From: Microtetraspora fusca
GTDB lineage: Bacteria > Actinomycetota > Actinomycetes > Streptosporangiales > Streptosporangiaceae
Assembly (NCBI RefSeq): GCF_001570365.1
Contig: NZ_BBYK01000044.1
Span: 186,001-250,000 of the forward strand
DNA length: 64,000 nt
Reading direction: 5' to 3'
Shown: positions 58,758 through 64,000 of the stretch, in pieces
Numbering within the stretch: position 1 is the first letter of the stretch
Layout: each line of letters begins with the position of its first letter
The notes under the pieces: model-generated
Told to the model about the DNA's origin: nothing
Database searches by the model: none
The model's input: only the letters and a program-made list of their open reading frames with translations
Position numbers and translations under genes: made by a program

Positions 58758-58990
58758 CTTGAGGCCTTCGCGGGAGGGTGTTCTGGCCGGTAGGCGAGTT
58801 ATCAGTTAAGAAACTTGACAGATGAGGGGCTCGATCCCGACGATGTAAGCGCGGATCCGTTCCCCCCATCCAGCAGCTCGCCGACGAGGAAATCCGCCGA
58901 CGACGTCGCCGGCGCGCGCCACTCACCCGTGCCCTCACCCCCCTCGATCGGCGCGACGGCTCCGATCGCTCCTGGTTCGGGAGAACCCCC
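58758..58990. promoter_or_regulatory. Chitinase upstream region
   Basis: No gene. It holds an AT-rich element CAGTTAAGAAACTTGACA (58803-58820) whose TTGACA (58815-58820) is a fair -35 hexamer. I found no convincing -10 or DasR-type site. Confidence 0.35.
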
Positions 58991-60565
58991 ATGCGAAACC
59001 GAACACCGCGCCTGCTGACGCTGGCGGTGGCACTCCTGCTCGCGGCCCTGGGTGCCCTCGTCACCCAGACCTCGGCCAGCGCGGCCAACCTGCTCGTTAA
59101 TCCGGACTTCGAGACCGGAACCCTCTCCCCCTGGTCCTGCACCGGCGGGCTCGGATCGGTGGTCGGCTCCCCGGTCCACTCCGGCACCAAGGCGCTGGCC
59201 GGCGCGGCGAGCGCGTCCGACACCGCCCAGTGCAGCCAGTCCGTGTCCGTCCGGCCGAGCACCGCGTACACCCTGTCCGCCTGGGTCCGCGGCAGCTACG
59301 TCTACCTGGGCGTGAACGGCGGCGGGTCCACCTGGACCTCGTCGCCCTCGGCGTACACGCAGCTCACCGTCTCCTTCACCACCGCGGCCGGGCAGACCTC
59401 CGCCGTCATCTACCTGCACGGCTGGTACGGCCAGGGCACCTACTACGCCGATGACGTGAACTTCGACGGCCCGGGTGGCCCGTCTCCTTCGCCGTCCGCC
59501 TCGGCGTCCCCCTCCGCCTCACCCTCGTCCTCGGCGTCGCCGTCTCCGTCGGCCTCTCCGTCCGCCTCTCCGTCTCCGTCGGCCTCGCCCTCGACGTCAC
59601 CCACGGGAACGACGTGCCCGGTGAAGTCCCGGCCGACCGGCAAGGTCGTGCAGGGGTACTGGGAGAACTGGGACGGCGCGTCGAACGGCGTGCACCCGCC
59701 GCTCGGCTGGATCCCGATCACCGACTCGCGCATCCAGGCGCACGGCTACAACGTCATCAACGCGGCGTTCCCGGTCATCCGCTCTGACGGCACCGTCCTG
59801 TGGGAGGACGGCATGGACTCCACCGTCAAGGTCGCGACTCCCGCCGAGATGTGCCAGGCCAAGGCCGCCGGCGCGACGATCCTGATGTCCATCGGCGGGG
59901 CGGCCGCCGGCATCGACCTCAGCTCCAGCACGGTCGCCGACCGCTTCGTCGCGACCGTCGTGCCGATCCTCAAGCAGTACAACTTCGACGGCATCGACAT
60001 CGACATCGAGACCGGCCTGAGCGGCAGCGGCAACATCAACCAGCTCTCGGCGTCGCAGTCCAACCTCATCCGGATCATCGACGGCGTGCTCGCCCAGATG
60101 CCCTCGAACTTCGGCCTCACCATGGCGCCCGAGACGGCGTACGTGACCGGCGGCAGCGTCACCTACGGCTCCATCTGGGGCGCGTACCTGCCGATCATCA
60201 AGAAGTACGTCGACAACGGCCGCCTCTGGTGGCTGAACATGCAGTACTACAACGGCAGCATGTACGGCTGCTCCGGCGACTCCTACTCCGCGGGCACCGT
60301 GCAGGGCTTCACCGCCCAGACCACCTGCCTGGACAAGGGTCTCGTCATCCAGGGCACCACCATCCGGGTCCCGTACGACAAGCAGGTCCCCGGCCTGCCC
60401 GCCCAGCCCGGAGCCGGTGGCGGGTACATGGCGCCCTCGCTGGTGAGCCAGAGCTGGAACGCCTTCAGCGGCAACCTCAAGGGCCTGATGACCTGGTCCA
60501 TCAACTGGGACGGGTCGAAGGGCTGGACCTTCGGCGACAACGTCAAGGCACTGCAGGGTCGCTGA
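58991..60565 (+). CDS. Secreted GH18 chitinase with N-terminal CBM and Ser/Pro linker
   Basis: A 524-residue enzyme: signal peptide (1-31, ending SASA), a jelly-roll CBM (about 32-155: NLLVNPDFETGTLSPWSC, ADDVNFDGPG), a long Ser/Pro/Ala linker (about 157-205), and a GH18 barrel with GYWENWDG, the SIGGAAAG strand and catalytic DGIDIDIE (Asp333, Asp336, Asp338, Glu340), then QYYNGS and GLMTWSINWDGS. Glu340 is the proton donor. It cleaves chitin outside the cell. GGGAGAA precedes the ATG. Confidence 0.95.
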   Translation: MRNRTPRLLTLAVALLLAALGALVTQTSASAANLLVNPDFETGTLSPWSCTGGLGSVVGSPVHSGTKALAGAASASDTAQCSQSVSVRPSTAYTLSAWVRGSYVYLGVNGGGSTWTSSPSAYTQLTVSFTTAAGQTSAVIYLHGWYGQGTYYADDVNFDGPGGPSPSPSASASPSASPSSSASPSPSASPSASPSPSASPSTSPTGTTCPVKSRPTGKVVQGYWENWDGASNGVHPPLGWIPITDSRIQAHGYNVINAAFPVIRSDGTVLWEDGMDSTVKVATPAEMCQAKAAGATILMSIGGAAAGIDLSSSTVADRFVATVVPILKQYNFDGIDIDIETGLSGSGNINQLSASQSNLIRIIDGVLAQMPSNFGLTMAPETAYVTGGSVTYGSIWGAYLPIIKKYVDNGRLWWLNMQYYNGSMYGCSGDSYSAGTVQGFTAQTTCLDKGLVIQGTTIRVPYDKQVPGLPAQPGAGGGYMAPSLVSQSWNAFSGNLKGLMTWSINWDGSKGWTFGDNVKALQGR

Positions 60566-60626
60566 CCCGTACGCGGGGGCCGCTCCCGTCCGCCCGGGAG
60601 CGGCCCCTTACGCGTCTGAGCCCCGG

Positions 60627-61040
60627 TCAGCCGTGTGGCCGCGAGATCTCCACGACCCGGAAGGCCAGGCAGACGACGGCGGTCCGATCGTCGACCGGCG
60701 CGCCGACCCCATCCCAGTAGCGGCGATGGACGTCGCGCCACTCCTCAAGGGAGGCGTCGCCCTCGCCCTCGGCTCTGGCGTGCTCCCACGTCACCTCCAC
60801 GAAGGTTGTCACCTCCACGCCGGTGACCTCGACGGTGGCGATGGAGCGGCCCTCGTCGTCCAGGAGCGCCAGGCGCTCGCCGGGATACTCCAGGCCCTCG
60901 GTCTCCTTCGTGTAGTCCTCGACCAGCAGGCCAGTCGTGGCGGTCTTCGTCCCGGCCAGGACGAGGGCGTTCAGCTCGCGCCGCACCGCCCCCGGGGTCC
61001 CCAGCTCAAGCGAACGCATCCCGTCGACTCTCGGCCACAT
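60627..61040 (-). CDS. ASCH domain protein
   Basis: A 137-residue protein with the ASCH fold signature: ELNALVLAGTKTATTGLL, PGERLALLDDEGRSIATVEV, TWEHARAEGEGDASLEEWRD and VVCLAFRVVE. ASCH domains resemble PUA RNA-binding folds and are implicated in RNA binding or N4-acetylcytidine hydrolysis. ATG at 61040 with GGAGAGG close upstream; ATG at 61019 is an alternative. Convergent with the chitinase gene. Confidence 0.85.
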   Translation of the reverse strand: MWPRVDGMRSLELGTPGAVRRELNALVLAGTKTATTGLLVEDYTKETEGLEYPGERLALLDDEGRSIATVEVTGVEVTTFVEVTWEHARAEGEGDASLEEWRDVHRRYWDGVGAPVDDRTAVVCLAFRVVEISRPHG

Positions 61041-61227
61041 CGCCTCTCCGCCTCTCTCCGCTGCGTGAGCTCCAGATCGGTCCGCCGGACCATCTCGTCG
61101 CGGTGGCGGTCGAATGTCAGGCGGCTGATGCGGTCACAGTACTGACCGGCCACGATGCCTGACGATCTTTTTTCAGCTCGGCCCGGGGGGAATCCGTGCC
61201 GCGATCCGGCCGCGGGCGTGCTCGCGT

Positions 61228-62106
61228 CTACGTCCGGGGGCGGCGCGTCCGGAAGTCGTCCGCGATGGCGTCGAACGTGGCCCACCGGACGCCCTCGTGC
61301 CCGCTGATGTGCTCGATGAGGCGCTCCAGCATGAGCAGGACCTGCGGGCGGCCGGAGACGTCCGGGTGGATCGTCATCGGGAAGACGGCGTACTCCGACT
61401 CGCGGTGGACCCAGGTGAACTGATCCCGCCACATCTGCTCGATGTCGCGGGGGTTGACGAACCCGTGGCTGTTCGGGCTGGCCTTGATGAACATCATCGG
61501 CGGGAGGTCGTCGAGGTACCAGCTCGCCGGGATCTCGACGAGGTCGGTCTCCTGTCCGCGCACGAGCGGCTTCATCCACGCGCGGGCGTCCTTGGCGTAG
61601 TCGATCGCCGTCCAGGTGTCCCCGACCCGGACGTAGTAGGGCTCGAAGTCGCGGTGCATGAGCGAGTGGTCGTACTTGATGCCGCGTTCGAGCAGCAGCT
61701 CGTTGGTGACCGGCGAGAACTCCCACCAGGGGGCGACGTACCCGGTGGGGCGCCGGCCGGCGCGCGTCTCGATGAGCTCGACGCAGTGGTCGAGGATCGC
61801 CGACTCCTGCTCGCGGCTCATCGCGATCGGGTTCTCGTGGCTGTATCCGTGCAGCCCGATCTCGTGCCCGGCAGCCACGACCTGGTCGAACTGCTCCGGA
61901 AAGGTCTCTATGGAGTGGCCGGGCCAGAACCAGGTCGCCGGCAGGTCGTACTTCTCCAGCAGGGTGTTGAGCCGGGGAACGCCCACCTCTCCGGCGAAGA
62001 CGCCGCGCGAGATGTCGCACGGCGAGTTCTCGCCCCCGTAGGAGCCGAGCCAGCCGCCGACGGCGTCGACGTCGATCCCGAACGCCACGAAGATTTCCTT
62101 GGCCAC
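61228..62106 (-). CDS. Polysaccharide deacetylase family protein (PuuE-like)
   Basis: A 292-residue cytosolic NodB-fold protein: [20 protein letters not shown] with the metal Asp, [17 protein letters not shown], and the metal His pair in [12 protein letters not shown]. The C-terminal [24 protein letters not shown] segment is typical of the allantoinase/peptidoglycan-deacetylase-like branch, not of secreted chitin deacetylases. No signal peptide. GTG at 62106 with GAGAGG. It lies 48 bp downstream of the asparaginase gene, suggesting a role in amide or ureide nitrogen use. Confidence 0.85.
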   Translation of the reverse strand: MAKEIFVAFGIDVDAVGGWLGSYGGENSPCDISRGVFAGEVGVPRLNTLLEKYDLPATWFWPGHSIETFPEQFDQVVAAGHEIGLHGYSHENPIAMSREQESAILDHCVELIETRAGRRPTGYVAPWWEFSPVTNELLLERGIKYDHSLMHRDFEPYYVRVGDTWTAIDYAKDARAWMKPLVRGQETDLVEIPASWYLDDLPPMMFIKASPNSHGFVNPRDIEQMWRDQFTWVHRESEYAVFPMTIHPDVSGRPQVLLMLERLIEHISGHEGVRWATFDAIADDFRTRRPRT

Positions 62107-62154
62107 GGCGCGTCCTCTCTCCAGGCTTCGTTCACGGACGTGATGTGACGGGGG

Positions 62155-63165
62155 TCAGACGTACGGCGCGATGGTCGGCTCGGTGACGGCGACGCCCTCG
62201 GAGATCAGCAGCGCCAGCAGCAGCCTCGCGTGGTAGAGGGGCAGCGCGCCCATGCTGAGCGCGCCGGCCCGCACCAGGTCCGCCCCTCCGGCGTTGCCGT
62301 ACGTGGGCACGACCGGCCCCTCGGCCACGCGGGTGGACAGCCCCACGACGGTTCCCGCCGCCACCGCCTCGGACACCCACTCCAGCAGCGCGTGGTTGGC
62401 GTTGCCGACGCCGGTCCCGGCGAGCACGACCGCCTCGGCGCCGGTGCGGACGGCGGCCCGCGCGAGCGCCGCGTCGGCCCCGGGGTGGACGGTCACGATG
62501 TCCACCCGGGTGCCGTCGAAGCGCGGACCGGGCCGGGCGAGCGGCGCCGGGCGCACCGGCAGCGCCGTGATCACGACCCCGGACGCGCCGATCCGCCCGA
62601 TCGGCCCGCCATCCGCGGTCCGGTACGGCTCGGCCGCGACGGTGTGGTGCTTGCGGGTGCGCCCGGGGGAGAAGATCCGCCCGGCGAACGAGATGACCGC
62701 GCCGCACCCGCGCGCCCCGGGGGACGCGGCGACGGCTATGGCCTCCCGGAGGTTGCGTGGCCCGTCGCTGTCGGGCTGGTCGGCGGCCCGCTGCGCGCCG
62801 GTGAGGACGACGGGTTTGTCGCCGTCGTGGACGAGGTCCAGGAGGAACGCCGTCTCCTCCATGGTGTCGGTGCCGTGGCTCACCACGACGCCGGTCACCT
62901 CGTCGCGGGCCAGCGCGGCCGCCACGGCTTCGGCGATGACGCGCAGCTCCCGGTGGCCGAAGAGGTAGGAGCCGAGGTTGAGCACATCGCGCCCCTCGAC
63001 CTCGACGTCTCCGTAACCGGCGGAGCCGAGGAGCTGCGCGGCGGTTCTGCGCGCCACCGCCGCGCCGCCGGGGTCGCTGATTGAGGCGATGGTCCCGCCG
63101 GTCGCGATCACGACGACGCGCGCGACGGCCGCGGGCGCGCCGTCGAGTCCGTCGTCCCTGGTCAT
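62155..63165 (-). CDS. Asparaginase
   Basis: A 336-residue asparaginase/glutaminase-family enzyme: first catalytic Thr in VIATGGTIASIS, second Thr-Asp-Lys-type site in VVVSHGTDTMEETAF and KPVVLTGAQRAADQPDSDGP, plus VVLAGTGVGNANHALLEW. No signal peptide is evident, so it is cytosolic. Hydrolyses Asn to Asp and ammonia, or a related amide. Operon with the deacetylase-fold gene 48 bp downstream. Confidence 0.93.
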   Translation of the reverse strand: MTRDDGLDGAPAAVARVVVIATGGTIASISDPGGAAVARRTAAQLLGSAGYGDVEVEGRDVLNLGSYLFGHRELRVIAEAVAAALARDEVTGVVVSHGTDTMEETAFLLDLVHDGDKPVVLTGAQRAADQPDSDGPRNLREAIAVAASPGARGCGAVISFAGRIFSPGRTRKHHTVAAEPYRTADGGPIGRIGASGVVITALPVRPAPLARPGPRFDGTRVDIVTVHPGADAALARAAVRTGAEAVVLAGTGVGNANHALLEWVSEAVAAGTVVGLSTRVAEGPVVPTYGNAGGADLVRAGALSMGALPLYHARLLLALLISEGVAVTEPTIAPYV

Positions 63166-63281
63166 GCCGGCCCCCCGTTGTCGGCGCGTGGTCGGCCCCT
63201 ACCCAGGGACGGGGCGAGCATGACAGGCCCCGCTTCCCGACGCGGCACGGAATTGTCGGTGCCCGCTGCAAAACTCCTCCC

Positions 63282-63740
63282 GTGGACGACGACGTGCGGC
63301 TGAGAGCCGTCGAGGAAGCGGACCTGGAGCTGTTCTTCCAGCACGAGCACGACCCCGAGACAGTGCGGCGGTCGAAGTTCCCACCCCGCGAGCGGGACAG
63401 GTTCATGACCCACTGGCACACCAGGGTCCTGGGCGACCCCACCATCCTGATCCGCACGGTCACCGTGAACGGCGAGACGGCGGGCAACATCGTGGCCTGG
63501 TGGGAGGAGGACCGGCGCTTCATCGGGTATGTCTTCGGTCGCCCGTTCTGGGGCCGCGGCGTCGGCACCACTTCCCTGACGCTCTTCCTGGAGCTGGAGC
63601 AGGTCCGCCCGCTGTACGCGGACCCCTACAAGGGGAACACCGGCTCGGTGCGGCTGCTGGAGAAGTGCGGCTTCCGGTCGTCCGGCACGATCATGCACGG
63701 CGAGAACGAGCACATCATGTTCGTGCTGGACAGGACGTGA
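63282..63740 (+). CDS. GNAT family N-acetyltransferase
   Basis: A 152-residue acetyltransferase: VRLRAVEEADLELFFQHEHD, VTVNGETAGNIVAWWEEDRR, the acetyl-CoA motif GRPFWGRGVGTTSLTLFLEL, and NTGSVRLLEKCGFRSSGTIM, typical of RimJ/RimL-like GNATs. GTG at 63282 without a Shine-Dalgarno; the GTG at 63294 is an alternative. Its 3' end overlaps the MFS gene on the other strand by 26 bp. Target amine unknown. Confidence 0.88.
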   Translation: MDDDVRLRAVEEADLELFFQHEHDPETVRRSKFPPRERDRFMTHWHTRVLGDPTILIRTVTVNGETAGNIVAWWEEDRRFIGYVFGRPFWGRGVGTTSLTLFLELEQVRPLYADPYKGNTGSVRLLEKCGFRSSGTIMHGENEHIMFVLDRT

Positions 63741-64000
63741 CCTCGCACCGCCGCGCGCGGGAGCGGGAGACCGTCTCGCCGGCCCACAGCAGCGTTCCCG
63801 CGACCGGGAAGAGCGCGCCGAGCACGCAGACCGCGGTCCAGCCGTAGGCGGAGTAGACGATTGCGGAAAGGCCGCTGCCCAGCGACCCGGCCGCGAAATA
63901 GCTCGTCATGTAGGCGGTGTTCAGCCGGCTGCGCGCCTCCGGACGCAGCGGATAGAACAGGCTCTGGTTGCTGATGTGGGTGCCCTGGATCCCGAGGTCG
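63715..64000 (-). CDS. MFS transporter, C-terminal part (5' end outside window)
   Basis: The frame continues past the window edge (first complete codon ends at 63999). Visible: IQGTHISNQSLFYPLRPEAR, SRLNTAYMTSYFAAGSLGSG, a helix pair LSAIVYSAYGWTAVCVLGAL, FPVAGTLLWA, then a basic tail. RSRLNTAYM..FAGGALGS is typical of the eleventh helix of YfkF/NreB-like efflux permeases. Convergent with the GNAT gene. Confidence 0.8.
   Translation of the reverse strand, partial: DLGIQGTHISNQSLFYPLRPEARSRLNTAYMTSYFAAGSLGSGLSAIVYSAYGWTAVCVLGALFPVAGTLLWAGETVSRSRARRCEVTSCPART

Noticed and set aside
58815-58847. Full sigma-70 promoter for the chitinase
   Set aside because: TTGACA is present, but no acceptable -10 at 16-18 bp; only reported as a weak element.

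Overview
The window is high-GC DNA with dense, almost gap-free coding, many GTG/TTG starts, 4-bp start/stop overlaps and strong G/C third positions. Together with a BTAD/NB-ARC/TPR regulator, a mycothiol-dependent-type isomerase, an F420-type luciferase-like oxidoreductase, a class F sortase, a DUF5685 protein and two ECF sigma/CU044_5270 pairs, this points to a filamentous actinomycete. Streptosporangiales is my best guess, but that is inference. No tRNA, rRNA, CRISPR array, prophage or intact insertion sequence was seen. The content looks like accessory chromosomal-arm DNA: regulators, redox enzymes, secreted hydrolases, sensory systems and several gene remnants.

Layout. 0-9 kb: 3' end of a secreted TAP-type alpha/beta hydrolase; a MinD/ParA-like ATPase; an orphan Imm21-type immunity protein; an AhpD-like plus ABM-like operon divergent from a large AfsR-type regulator; a quinone oxidoreductase divergent from a TetR gene across a twin operator. 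9-14 kb: a P1/DmpA peptidase; an ECF sigma gene overlapping a membrane MltG-domain protein; a MarR gene and an epoxide-hydrolase-like enzyme whose promoters share a motif. 14-19 kb: a decayed zone. A truncated methyltransferase copy is fused to an erythromycin-esterase remnant that faces a 5'-truncated HTH regulator. Next come an ECF sigma/CU044_5270 pair, a frameshifted CBM protein, and the intact methyltransferase paralogue joined to an isochorismatase stub. 19-27 kb: an isopropylmalate-dehydrogenase-like enzyme with an EF-hand protein; a GH1 beta-glucosidase fused in frame to a LacI regulator; a secreted thyroglobulin type-1 protein; a TetR/MDMPI/hemerythrin operon.

27-40 kb: an FHA-flavoprotein fusion; a secreted protein of unknown function; a DUF5685 protein with a Cys-rich tail; an AfsQ1/Q2-like two-component system with a GerMN lipoprotein; a sortase F with its likely substrate; a MarR-controlled redox operon (FAD oxidoreductase, aldo/keto reductase, LLM oxidoreductase) behind a cluster of palindromic operators. 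40-55 kb: DinB; a lipocalin/CrtC-like domain fused to a polyprenyl synthase; an MMPL transporter; a nucleotidyltransferase; a membrane S33 hydrolase; two NarL-type two-component systems, one with a tandem kinase/pseudokinase sensor; a class C beta-lactamase-like hydrolase. 55-64 kb: LysR/DoxX; a second ECF sigma/CU044_5270 pair; a GH18 chitinase; an ASCH protein; an asparaginase/polysaccharide-deacetylase operon; a GNAT enzyme; the 3' end of an MFS gene.

The best candidates for undescribed biology are three multidomain fusions: CrtC-like with isoprenyl diphosphate synthase, FHA with flavin monooxygenase, and GH1 with LacI. The MarR operator array at 36.3 kb is the clearest regulatory signal. 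All family calls rest on reading motifs by eye; no database search was run.
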